22,357 bases of DNA, taken from IMG/VR virus record IMGVR_UViG_3300017963_003108, positions 1 through 22,357 of that record, one strand, 5' to 3'. Source of the DNA: a virus. Shown here piece after piece: positions 14,874 to 21,682 of the stretch. Made by a program: the position numbers and the translations under genes. Numbering within the stretch: the stretch's first letter is position 1; each line of letters begins with the position of its first letter. Below the pieces are notes generated by a model. It had not been told where the DNA came from. It worked only from the letters and a program-made list of their open reading frames with translations, and ran no database searches.

Positions 14874-15662
14874 TTGACCGAAGGCAACAGCGAGACGGTC
14901 ATCATCTACGGCTTGCAGGCGCAAGGTGGGAAGGTCCGATACGTCGGTGCGTCGGTGGACCCAAGTCACCGGCTCGAACAGCATATGAGCGACGCTCGTT
15001 CGCCGGATGCGCGCGACTACAGGACTCCGAAGAGTCGATGGATTCGCAACCTCAAGCATCCACCAGAGGTTGTTCGTCTGGAAGAGGTGACACAAGGCGA
15101 CGCCGCCGAATCAGAAAAGCGATGGATTGCGTTCTTCTACGTGCAGGGGAACAAGCTCTTCAACGTCTTGTGGTTCGGTCCGCGTCCGTGGTTGTCGGAA
15201 GCGGCGCGTACGAAGATGGCGGAATCCGCACGTCGCCGATGCAAAGACCCGGCGCATCGTGCACTCCTGTCGGAGATCGCGCGAGAGCGTTTGAAGACGC
15301 CCGAAGGGCGCGCTCACCTCAGGCGCGCGAGCGCGCTCGGCGTGCAGGTGTTGAAGAACGACGCCGGGGCTCGGCAACGTCGTCAGGTCGGCATCAAGCG
15401 CGCATGGGACGAGGCGACTCCGGAGCAGCGTGCGTCACGTGTTGCGAACGCAAAAGCGGGCGTCAACGCTCCCGGGGTTCAGGAGCGGAAGGCGAAAGCC
15501 ATCTCAGCTGCGAAACTTCGTCGTTGGGCGAAGAAGGGATGGACGAAAGAGCACATCGAGTCGGTCATTGCGGAGAGTCGGAACCTCAACGTGGCGGCAG
15601 CGTCGCTCGGTTGTACACGCCCGACTCTTCACCAGATCCGCAAGCACTACGGGTTGACGTAA
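14874..15662 (+). CDS. Free-standing GIY-YIG homing endonuclease, 262 aa
   Basis: I choose TTG 14874 because AGGAGG (14863-14868) lies five bases upstream and the frame closes at a TAA shortly before. Residues ~9-97 hold the GIY-YIG nuclease: IYGL at 11-14 (degenerate GIY), YVG at 23-25, R33 in RLEQH, catalytic E81 in AESEKRWI and the closing LFN at 95-97. Residues ~107-150 (LSEAARTKMAESARRR, ALLSEIARERLKTPEG) resemble NUMOD3 DNA-binding repeats, and ~239-262 (NVAAASLGCTRPTLHQIRKH) looks like a helix-turn-helix. The product should cut a specific site in related phages lacking the gene, often in an adjacent conserved gene, and spread by repair. It separates the sheath and tube genes, which are normally neighbours. 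Key catalytic residues are present, so it may be active. Confidence 0.85.
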   Translation: MTEGNSETVIIYGLQAQGGKVRYVGASVDPSHRLEQHMSDARSPDARDYRTPKSRWIRNLKHPPEVVRLEEVTQGDAAESEKRWIAFFYVQGNKLFNVLWFGPRPWLSEAARTKMAESARRRCKDPAHRALLSEIARERLKTPEGRAHLRRASALGVQVLKNDAGARQRRQVGIKRAWDEATPEQRASRVANAKAGVNAPGVQERKAKAISAAKLRRWAKKGWTKEHIESVIAESRNLNVAAASLGCTRPTLHQIRKHYGLT

Positions 15663-15668
15663 CGGGTC

Positions 15669-15702
15669 GCCTCCTGCCGGGGGCTTATCGATAGAAGGAG
15701 GC
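15669..15702 (+). promoter_or_regulatory. Hairpin that could mask the tail tube RBS
   Basis: GCCTCCT (15669-15675) is a perfect inverted repeat of AGGAGGC (15696-15702), with a 20-base loop. The right arm contains the AAGGAGG Shine-Dalgarno sequence of the tube gene (start GTG 15710). The left arm begins seven bases after the homing endonuclease stop (15660-15662), so ribosomes finishing that gene would melt the stem. This suggests translational coupling or a control on tube synthesis. Structure is seen; function is inferred. Confidence 0.45.
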
Positions 15703-15709
15703 AATCGCT

Positions 15710-16273
15710 GTGACGCTCATCAATGCTCAGCACCTCGCCCCCGCGCTCGGCTTTTTCGAGCCGCAGCGGGCGTTCTCGTGGGTGCTGGAGATCGCGCTCG
15801 ACGACGTCGGTGACCAGATCCTCATCATGCAGTCGTTGGAGTCGTTCGGCGCGCCGAAGGAGTCGAACGACACCATCGAGCTGCATCACGGGAACGAGGT
15901 GCGGAAGGTCGCGGGCAAGGCGACGTTCGAGGACTTGACGCTCGTCGTCAAAGACTTCGTCGACTCCAAGACGGCGATGGCTGTCGCGAAGTGGCGGCGC
16001 CTCGTCTACAACCCCGAGACCGGCTCCATCGGGCTCGCGCGTGACTACAAGAAGTCGGCGGACCTCGCGATGTTCGCGCCCGACTTGTCGAGCGTGCGCG
16101 TCTGGAAGCTCTACGGCGTGTGGCCGAAGGACGTGGACTACGGCACGCTTGACATGACGTCGTCGGACAAGGTGACGGTCTCGCTCACGCTCAGCATTGA
16201 CAGGGCTATCCCCGGCTTCGGGATGGCGCTCCCGGCTGGTATCAACCAGGGGCTCTCGCAGCTCCCGATCTGA
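15710..16273 (+). CDS. Tail tube protein (gp19-like), 187 aa
   Basis: The start is GTG 15710, eight bases after AAGGAGG. The product fits the T4 gp19-like tube family in length (187 against 163 in T4) and pattern: an N-terminal FEPQRAFSWVLEIAL, LIMQSLESFGAPKESNDTIELHHGNEVRKVAGKATFEDLTLVVKDF in the middle, and a C-terminal VRVWKLYGVWPKDVDYGTLDMTSSDKVTVSLTLSIDRA. The protein should form stacked hexameric rings giving the inner tube through which DNA passes. It sits downstream of the sheath as usual, but a homing endonuclease intervenes. A strong stem-loop follows the stop. The assignment is firm on pattern and context. Confidence 0.88.
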   Translation: MTLINAQHLAPALGFFEPQRAFSWVLEIALDDVGDQILIMQSLESFGAPKESNDTIELHHGNEVRKVAGKATFEDLTLVVKDFVDSKTAMAVAKWRRLVYNPETGSIGLARDYKKSADLAMFAPDLSSVRVWKLYGVWPKDVDYGTLDMTSSDKVTVSLTLSIDRAIPGFGMALPAGINQGLSQLPI

Positions 16274-16286
16274 TCGGTTTCGAAAC

Positions 16287-16324
16287 GAGCCTACCGCGAC
16301 CGTGGCAGGGGTAGCGGTAGGCTC
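16287..16324 (+). terminator. 11-bp stem-loop between tube and baseplate genes
   Basis: GAGCCTACCGC (16287-16297) pairs perfectly with GCGGTAGGCTC (16314-16324) across a 16-base loop, between the tube stop and the AGGAGGAG of the next gene. There is no T-run after it, so it is not a canonical intrinsic terminator. It may be a partial terminator or an mRNA-stabilising/processing structure that lets the abundant tube be expressed above the baseplate genes. Confidence 0.5.
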
Positions 16325-16344
16325 TCGCATAGGAGGAGAGGACT

Positions 16345-17169
16345 ATGCTCGAACAGTTGCAGGCGATGGCTCTGCGGGAGTGGATGCCCATCACGCTCCC
16401 GTCGCGCGGGTTCTACTACGGCGACAAGTGCCCGATGGGGGAGGTGCAGATCACTCCGTGGACGACCGCGCAGGAGGAAGCCATCGCGCGATACTCGGGC
16501 GGGAACGCGGCGAAGCTCGTGGAACAGCTCATCAAGGGGAACGTCAACCTTGGTGATAATGGGCTAACCTACGAAGACCTCCTCGTCACGGATCACTTCT
16601 ACGTCTTGTTCCAACTGAGGCGTGTCTCGCTCACGTCGCACTACACCATCGAGAGGAAGTGTTCGTCGTGCGGGTTCGAGCACAAGGCGCAGCTCGATCT
16701 CGGAACGGACCTCCCCATCAAGGATCTACCCGCGGAGCCGGTGGAGGAGCCGTTCGAGGTCTTCCTCCCGAAGGCGAAGAAGACCGTCACGCTGAAGTTC
16801 CTTCGCGTCAAAGACGAGAAGGCGATGAACGAGTACGCGGAGAAGAAGCTCCGCGAGGTGACGGAGAAGGGATCACCCGCGACGCGGTTCCGGCACGCGC
16901 GCCGCATCGTCGCCATCGACGGGAAGGACGAACCCTTTCAGGAGCGTATGCGCGTCGTTGCGACGCTTCGCATGCTCGACCTGCAGGTCATGGACATGAC
17001 GATCGAAGAGCACGAGACGGGTCTCGTGCCAGAGATCAAGAGTACATGCCCGCGCTGCAACCATGTAGACGAGTGGGGCGTGCCGATGACGGCGGAGTTC
17101 TTTCGCCCATCTGCGGATGACATCAGATCAGAGATCGCAGCTGCTAAGAGCGGTCATGTCGGAGACTGA
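16345..17169 (+). CDS. gp26-like baseplate hub assembly protein/chaperone with zinc ribbon, 274 aa
   Basis: AGGAGGAG (16331-16338) precedes ATG 16345. The N-terminal WMPITLPSRGFYYGD, followed by MGEVQITPWTTAQEE and later LLVTDHFYVLFQLRRVSL, is typical of the T4 gp26-type baseplate family. Two CxxC pairs (residues 106-109, CSSCG; 235-238, CPRC) are spaced as a split zinc ribbon. The middle (VTLKFLRVKDEKAMNEYAEK) and RMLDLQVMDMTIEEHE also fit this family. In T4 gp26 acts in hub assembly; analogous proteins sit directly upstream of the tape measure and are thought to act as its chaperone. The setting here, before the small ORF and tape measure, agrees. Zinc binding is inferred. Confidence 0.75.
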   Translation: MLEQLQAMALREWMPITLPSRGFYYGDKCPMGEVQITPWTTAQEEAIARYSGGNAAKLVEQLIKGNVNLGDNGLTYEDLLVTDHFYVLFQLRRVSLTSHYTIERKCSSCGFEHKAQLDLGTDLPIKDLPAEPVEEPFEVFLPKAKKTVTLKFLRVKDEKAMNEYAEKKLREVTEKGSPATRFRHARRIVAIDGKDEPFQERMRVVATLRMLDLQVMDMTIEEHETGLVPEIKSTCPRCNHVDEWGVPMTAEFFRPSADDIRSEIAAAKSGHVGD

Positions 17170-17305
17170 CTACCTCGTCGGGCAGGGATACGCATTCTGG
17201 GAGGTCATGTCGATGTCGGCGTCACGGAGACGACGCATCTGTCAGATGAAATCCGAGAAGGCGGAACGCGCTCGGAAGGAAGCGAAGCAGCACCGAAAGG
17301 GCTAA
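17156..17305 (+). CDS. Small basic protein overlapping the gp26-like gene, 49 aa
   Basis: ATG 17156 lies inside the last 14 bases of the gp26-like gene, and the product ends at TAA 17303-17305, three bases before the tape measure GTG. The sequence has an acidic-aromatic start (MSETDYLVGQGYAFWEVMSM) and then a strongly basic helix-like tail (SRRRRICQMKSEKAERARKEAKQHRKG). The same frame is open from ATG 17117, but the later start gives the better overlap. The layout, a small ORF overlapping a chaperone and directly upstream of the tape measure, is like the second part of tail assembly chaperone pairs (G/GT type), which in other phages is reached by frameshifting. I see no clear slippery sequence, so independent translation is as likely. 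Confidence 0.55.
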   Translation: MSETDYLVGQGYAFWEVMSMSASRRRRICQMKSEKAERARKEAKQHRKG

Positions 17306-17308
17306 CCC

Positions 17309-19117
17309 GTGGGCGCTGAAGTAGGCTCATTCAACTTTCTCATCGGCGCGGACATCGAAGAGTTCCGCAAGCAGATTCAGAAAGTACAAGGCACGCTGAA
17401 TGGGCTTGCGGAGCGCGCCGCGAAGATCACTGAAGAGTTCGCAAAGGCAGCAGGTGGTGGCGCGGGTGCAGGCGCGGGTGCAGGCGCGGGTGCTGGAGGA
17501 GGCAAAGCATCGGGCGGCGCGCTCAAGAAGGCGGGCGGACTCATCGGCAGTTGGTTCGGCGCGACCGGCGCAAAGCAGCTCGTCAGGGAGACCTTCCCAT
17601 CTCTCGTGCAAGCGGTGACATCGCTGCGGAGTCCTATCACTGCGATCGGCACGCTTGCAGTCAGCATGACGCGGCAATGGATGGAGTTCCACGGACAGGT
17701 AGACGAGTTCCGCAAGTCTACCGGTATGACGCGCGAGGAGATGTACGAGACGCAGATGGACATGCTCGACGTCGCGACGGTGTACGGCGCGTCTCTCAAG
17801 AACATCGCCAGCATCTACACGCAAGTTGCGATGGGCGCTCGCCGCAGCTCGAAAGAGGTAGCGGAGCTGGCTGGTCATCTTGATCTCTTAGCTGCGGGCA
17901 CCGGCGCGAACGTGCAGACCGTCACTGAGCTGGCAGAAACGCTTCGTAGCGGCATGGGTATGTCGGAGGCAGCAGCGAGACGTACCGAGTACGCGATCAG
18001 CTTGTTCTCGAAAGAAGCAGTGATTTCGTACGACACACTCGCGAGGTCGATGGCGGAGTCACTCGCGCTAACCAGTGGTATGAACGACGAGACGAGGCAG
18101 AAACTCGTTCCGTCTATGTTGCAGCTCAAAGCAGCCGCGAAGCTCGCCTCTGGACCGGAAGGCTTCGCGGGGGTCAACGAAGCAATCGCATCTGCTATCC
18201 AGTTGAGTGGTAAGGCAGTCGGCCGCGAAGCTCTGGAGGCTGTCAACTACAACCTCGTCGAGCTGTTTAGGCGGCTAAGCCTCGTCGAGGAAGGGAGCGA
18301 CACCGCGTTCGCACGTATGGCGGAAGCGATGAACCTCTCCGAGAATCAGGCTCGCGCACTTGCGGAGATGTTCGCACGGGAGGGGGAGCAGGTCCGGGAG
18401 TTCGGCGATCTATACGACAAGGCGATGCGTACTCCTCTTGAAGAAGTGACCGAGCACTTCAAGAACCAGCTCTCGTACACCGAGCGCATCGGTCGAGCGT
18501 GGGAAGGTATCAAGAATGCGCTCTACAAGGTGTCGATAGGTGCAGCGCTTCCAACCATCACAGGCTTCATGGAAGGCGTAGCGGAGGCTGCTCAAACAGC
18601 GTCGGACTTCTGGATGAATCCACCGTCACTGTCGGAATGGAAGACGTTCATCAGCGCTTACATCGATCACCTCCGCGATCCTGTAGTAGACGAGCAGGTC
18701 GCGGAGGCGATGCGCAAGGAAGAAGAGAAGGCATGGCGACAGACGAAGTGGGGTAAGCACCAGGCGATCAACACGCAAGCGACGTTGGAAGCGACAAACC
18801 CACACAAGCCCGGTACCGCAGAGCACGCAGCGTTCGAGCATGAGCGCATGATGAGCCTCCTCATGACACCGCCCGGCGGTCCCTTCGTAGAAGGTGGCAT
18901 GGCGCCGACTATCCCCTTCTCGGTCGATCCGGAGACGCTTGGACCGGCAGCGCCTGACGTCATGACAACCGAAGACCTCCAAGCGGCGATCGAGCGGATG
19001 GACCGTAACGTCACGGGTGCCGTCAACTCATTGCGTAAAGAGCAAGCAGAAGCGAGAAGACGAATAGCTGTCGGTCAGCCCGGCGTACGTCCAGAACTTG
19101 AGGCAGCCGGACCATGA
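17309..19117 (+). CDS. Tail tape measure protein, 602 aa
   Basis: GAAAGG lies about eight bases before GTG 17309. The protein begins FNFLIGADIEEFRKQIQKVQGTLNGLAER, the coiled start typical of tape measure proteins. It has a Gly/Ala linker at residues ~48-65 and then a long helical body (AVSMTRQWMEFHGQVDEFRKSTGMTREEM, LAGHLDLLAAGTGANVQTVTELAETLRSGMGMSEAAARR). A hydrophobic stretch near residues 412-420 (ALPTITGFM) is modest, so no firm transmembrane helix. At the usual 0.15 nm per residue, 602 residues predict a tube of about 90 nm, close to T4, whose gp29 has 590. It determines tail length and is thought to leave the tube before DNA. Position after the gp26-like gene and before baseplate genes supports the call. 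Confidence 0.85.
   Translation: MGAEVGSFNFLIGADIEEFRKQIQKVQGTLNGLAERAAKITEEFAKAAGGGAGAGAGAGAGAGGGKASGGALKKAGGLIGSWFGATGAKQLVRETFPSLVQAVTSLRSPITAIGTLAVSMTRQWMEFHGQVDEFRKSTGMTREEMYETQMDMLDVATVYGASLKNIASIYTQVAMGARRSSKEVAELAGHLDLLAAGTGANVQTVTELAETLRSGMGMSEAAARRTEYAISLFSKEAVISYDTLARSMAESLALTSGMNDETRQKLVPSMLQLKAAAKLASGPEGFAGVNEAIASAIQLSGKAVGREALEAVNYNLVELFRRLSLVEEGSDTAFARMAEAMNLSENQARALAEMFAREGEQVREFGDLYDKAMRTPLEEVTEHFKNQLSYTERIGRAWEGIKNALYKVSIGAALPTITGFMEGVAEAAQTASDFWMNPPSLSEWKTFISAYIDHLRDPVVDEQVAEAMRKEEEKAWRQTKWGKHQAINTQATLEATNPHKPGTAEHAAFEHERMMSLLMTPPGGPFVEGGMAPTIPFSVDPETLGPAAPDVMTTEDLQAAIERMDRNVTGAVNSLRKEQAEARRRIAVGQPGVRPELEAAGP
17459..17494 (+). repeat. Three tandem 12-base repeats encoding a Gly-Ala linker
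   Basis: The unit GGCGCGGGTGCA occurs at 17459-17470 and 17471-17482, with a third copy at 17483-17494 differing in its last base. It encodes the Gly-Ala run after the tape measure coiled start. Such in-frame repeats expand and contract easily and could vary linker length. Confidence 0.85.
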
Positions 19118-19899
19118 GCTACCAGGCGCCGCGTATTCAGGATTTCCGCATCTCGCTCGATCCCGAGTCGCTTCTCGACGAGAACAAGACAGACGCGAAC
19201 GTCTGGTTGTCGTTCCCGGAGCTGCCCGAGACGCTGAACGTCCAGAAGTCGGCGACGTACACCGACGAGGTAATTCCCGGCTGGTCAGAGCCACTCGTGG
19301 GATGGTCGAGTAGCGCGGCGACGACCATCGATTTCTCGGTGAAGATCATCGCGACAGGGGACAATAACTTCAAGAAGCGGCGCTCTCACTATCGCGCGTA
19401 CGACCCGACCGGGGAGTCGTCTGCCGGGGCGGATATTCTCGACTTTCTTCAGAACTTCCCGCTTGCAGTCCCAATGGTTGGGCAGAGCGGTTACCCCTAT
19501 GACAACACGCAACCGTTGAGCGACCTGTCGGCTGTTGTAGCAGACGAAGTGCTCGCGAAGGCGGAGTGGTTGCTGGCGCTGACCTACCCGCAGTACGACT
19601 CATACGGGAAGCCCTATCCGCCGCCGATCGTTCATTTGGAGTACGGGCGGAACTTCCGAAGGCGCGGCGTCATCAAGAGCGTGAGCTTGACGCTCCAAGG
19701 TCCGTGGCATCCGGAGACGTTGCTATGCCAGCGCGTTGATGCGGCGGTTTCCTTCCAGGAGGTGAACCGCGCACCGCTCGGTTACAACCAGGTTCGGAAG
19801 GGTATCTACGACCCGACGACGAACCTCAACCAGTCACTCTTCTCAGTGCACCGACCGAACCAGTCTTCGACTGATCTCGCGCGGCGGGAGGAGACGTAA
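19114..19899 (+). CDS. Baseplate tube-initiator / CIS_tube-like protein, 261 aa
   Basis: ATG 19114 overlaps the tape measure stop by four bases (ATGA). The C-terminal half holds the pattern of tube-initiator/tube-adaptor proteins of contractile systems (CIS_tube-like, functionally akin to T4 gp48/gp54): LLALTYPQYDSYGKPYPPPIVHLEYG, then RRRGVIKSVSLTLQGPWHPETLLCQRVDAAVSFQEVN. The N-terminal part (VWLSFPELPETLNVQKSATYTDEVIPGWSEPLVGWSSS, then TTIDFSVKII) is also tube-fold-like. It would sit between the hub and the first tube ring, with gene order tape measure, initiator, LysM wedge, hub as in many contractile phages. I am fairly sure of the class, less of the exact T4 equivalent. Confidence 0.7.
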   Translation: MSYQAPRIQDFRISLDPESLLDENKTDANVWLSFPELPETLNVQKSATYTDEVIPGWSEPLVGWSSSAATTIDFSVKIIATGDNNFKKRRSHYRAYDPTGESSAGADILDFLQNFPLAVPMVGQSGYPYDNTQPLSDLSAVVADEVLAKAEWLLALTYPQYDSYGKPYPPPIVHLEYGRNFRRRGVIKSVSLTLQGPWHPETLLCQRVDAAVSFQEVNRAPLGYNQVRKGIYDPTTNLNQSLFSVHRPNQSSTDLARREET

Positions 19900-20279
19900 T
19901 GGCAACCGAGAAGGCGACGACGATACGCGTCTCCGCGCGCTCACGCTACCGCACGACGCCGCTCTTTTTGGAACGCTACGAGGTCGAGGATGGAAGTGAA
20001 GTAGAGACGCGCTCGCGGTTGTTCTACGGGACGTGGGAGCCGCCGACGATCTACGAGACGCGGCAGCCTACCATCTGGAAGGTCGCGGCTGACGAGGCGG
20101 GGCGCCCGGATCTCCTCGCATACCGGCTGTACAAAGACCCAACGCTATGGTGGGCGGTCTGCCTGCGCAACAACGTCTTCTTTCCGCTCATCGACCTCCG
20201 GGCGGGTATGACGGTAATCTGCCCGCACATTGAGGACGTCATGTCAGCTCTGACAACGTCGAGGCGAACGATCACGTGA
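19899..20279 (+). CDS. gp53-like baseplate protein with LysM-like fold, 126 aa
   Basis: ATG 19899 overlaps the previous stop by one base (TAATG). The C-terminal ~60 residues are the clearest part: DEAGRPDLLAYRLYKDPTLWWAVCLRNNVFFPLIDLRAGMTVICP matches the 'P.lla...YgDp.lWW.ia..N....p..l..G..l.iP' pattern of LysM-like baseplate proteins, including T4 gp53. The shorter N-terminal part contains RSRYRTTPLFLERYEVED. The protein probably clips hub to wedge in the baseplate. The length is shorter than T4 gp53 (196), which is common in simpler baseplates. The next gene starts at GTG 20276, inside its stop region (GTGA). Confidence 0.75.
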   Translation: MATEKATTIRVSARSRYRTTPLFLERYEVEDGSEVETRSRLFYGTWEPPTIYETRQPTIWKVAADEAGRPDLLAYRLYKDPTLWWAVCLRNNVFFPLIDLRAGMTVICPHIEDVMSALTTSRRTIT

Positions 20280-21682
20280 GCGCTCTGTCGTACGATAGCA
20301 AGAGCCCCCGGCATCCGTTCGTCGAGATGTACATCGGGAGCAGGAAGACGCCTATCACGGTCGTTCATTCGGTTGAGGAGGCGGCTTCGCAGACGACCGC
20401 GGCGCAGCTTGCCATCGCGGTCGTTGAGATGACCTACACCGTAACGGTCGCGGGTCGCGGCAACACGTTGAATCTTCGCGTCATCGACCCGTCGTTCGAC
20501 CGGTTCGAGAAGACGTTGCTTGAGGACAAAGAGACTCTGTGGATCCGATTCGGGTGGCGCTTCTCCGACGGTTCGGAATACGCAACGCCCGAGATTCCTC
20601 TGCTCATCGTCAACTGGACAGGTGAGTTCGTCGGCGGCGCGACCTTCGTTGGGACGAGCCTCAACGTCACGGCGATCGACGATGCGTACCTTCTCGGCGT
20701 GCAGGTCTCGCAGGCAGCCTTCCCTCCCTCGACGACGATCACTGAGGCGATTCGGAAGATCGTGGAAGATGTAGCGAGGAGTCGTTCTGCGAGTCCGCGC
20801 GTCAAGGTCGACATCCGCGTCTCCTCGACGACGCAGTTGACGGACGCGCTGAACAAGGTCAACAACCGTTCGCTGCTTCGCTACATACAGGACATCATCA
20901 AGTTCGCGGACTCGGAGGGGCTCTTCCTCACGTACTACTCGCACCACGAAGAGGGATCGTGGAGCCTCGTCATCGATCAAGTGAACCCGAACCGCCCGCC
21001 GATGCGCACGTACGTCTTCTCGCGCAGCCGGACGAGCGAGATGATCAACTTCCGCGCGAACTACAACGGGCTGCTGGTCCGCGCGGCGGGCGGTGGTCGC
21101 TCATCTATCATCGGGGCGGATGGGTCGAGCTTCTCCTTCACGCCCTACAAGTCCGACGCAGAGAAAGAGCAGGATCAGGCACATGCGGAGTTCTTCCCGC
21201 GTGAACCGATAGACGAGGCGGCGTCACGGCAGACGCTCGTCTCCGCTCGGGATCAGAAGCTCATCGAGGTTTACGAGCGCTCGCGCAGGCGGATCGCAGA
21301 CAAAGCACGGTACGCGGCGACCGCTGACGTAGTGGGTGACCCGGGGCTTCTGCCCATTCGGAATGTCGCCGTGCTCGTGCCGAAGGGCGCGCACACGCTT
21401 CAGGCGCAGCAGGCTCTATTTCGCGAGGCGGACTACCATCACAGCTCTGGCATCTATACCGTCTACGGAATCACACACTCGATCTCTCCGGGGGTCTTCC
21501 GCTCTCAGCTAACCCTTCACCGCGCAAGCGGTGGTATCGGCGCGCTGGTCGCCGCAGGGCAACAGGGCTCCGTGTTCGGGCTGCAGAAGTGGGTCCGTGA
21601 TCGGATGCGCGGCGCGGCTGCAAAGGAGAGGGAGCAGGAAGCAATCCGATGGGCGCAGCGTCTTGGGACGGGAGCTGAATGA
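20276..21682 (+). CDS. Baseplate hub protein (gp27/gpD-like), 468 aa
   Basis: GTG 20276 overlaps the previous stop (GTGA). The product fits the hub family of contractile tails (T4 gp27, P2 gpD, VgrG N-terminal part): HPFVEMYIGSRKTPITVVHSVEE and TYTVTVAGRGNTLNLRVIDPS as the first tube-like domain, WIRFGWRFSDG and LLIVNWTGEFVGGATFVGTSLNVTAIDDA as its partner, then RSLLRYIQDIIKFADSEGLFLTYYS and SFSFTPYK. Near the C terminus, LVPKGAHTLQAQQALFREADYHHSSGIYTVYGITHSISPGVFRSQLTLHR closes a second tube-like domain. A helical, charged tail follows. It forms a trimer at the baseplate centre that carries the spike encoded by the next gene. The ATGA overlap with that gene fits coupled expression. Confidence 0.8.
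   Translation: MSALSYDSKSPRHPFVEMYIGSRKTPITVVHSVEEAASQTTAAQLAIAVVEMTYTVTVAGRGNTLNLRVIDPSFDRFEKTLLEDKETLWIRFGWRFSDGSEYATPEIPLLIVNWTGEFVGGATFVGTSLNVTAIDDAYLLGVQVSQAAFPPSTTITEAIRKIVEDVARSRSASPRVKVDIRVSSTTQLTDALNKVNNRSLLRYIQDIIKFADSEGLFLTYYSHHEEGSWSLVIDQVNPNRPPMRTYVFSRSRTSEMINFRANYNGLLVRAAGGGRSSIIGADGSSFSFTPYKSDAEKEQDQAHAEFFPREPIDEAASRQTLVSARDQKLIEVYERSRRRIADKARYAATADVVGDPGLLPIRNVAVLVPKGAHTLQAQQALFREADYHHSSGIYTVYGITHSISPGVFRSQLTLHRASGGIGALVAAGQQGSVFGLQKWVRDRMRGAAAKEREQEAIRWAQRLGTGAE

Noticed and set aside
14787-15709. Group I intron holding the homing endonuclease
   Set aside because: The sheath and tube genes are each complete with their own stops and starts on either side, and I see no split coding sequence or intron core, so the endonuclease is free-standing.
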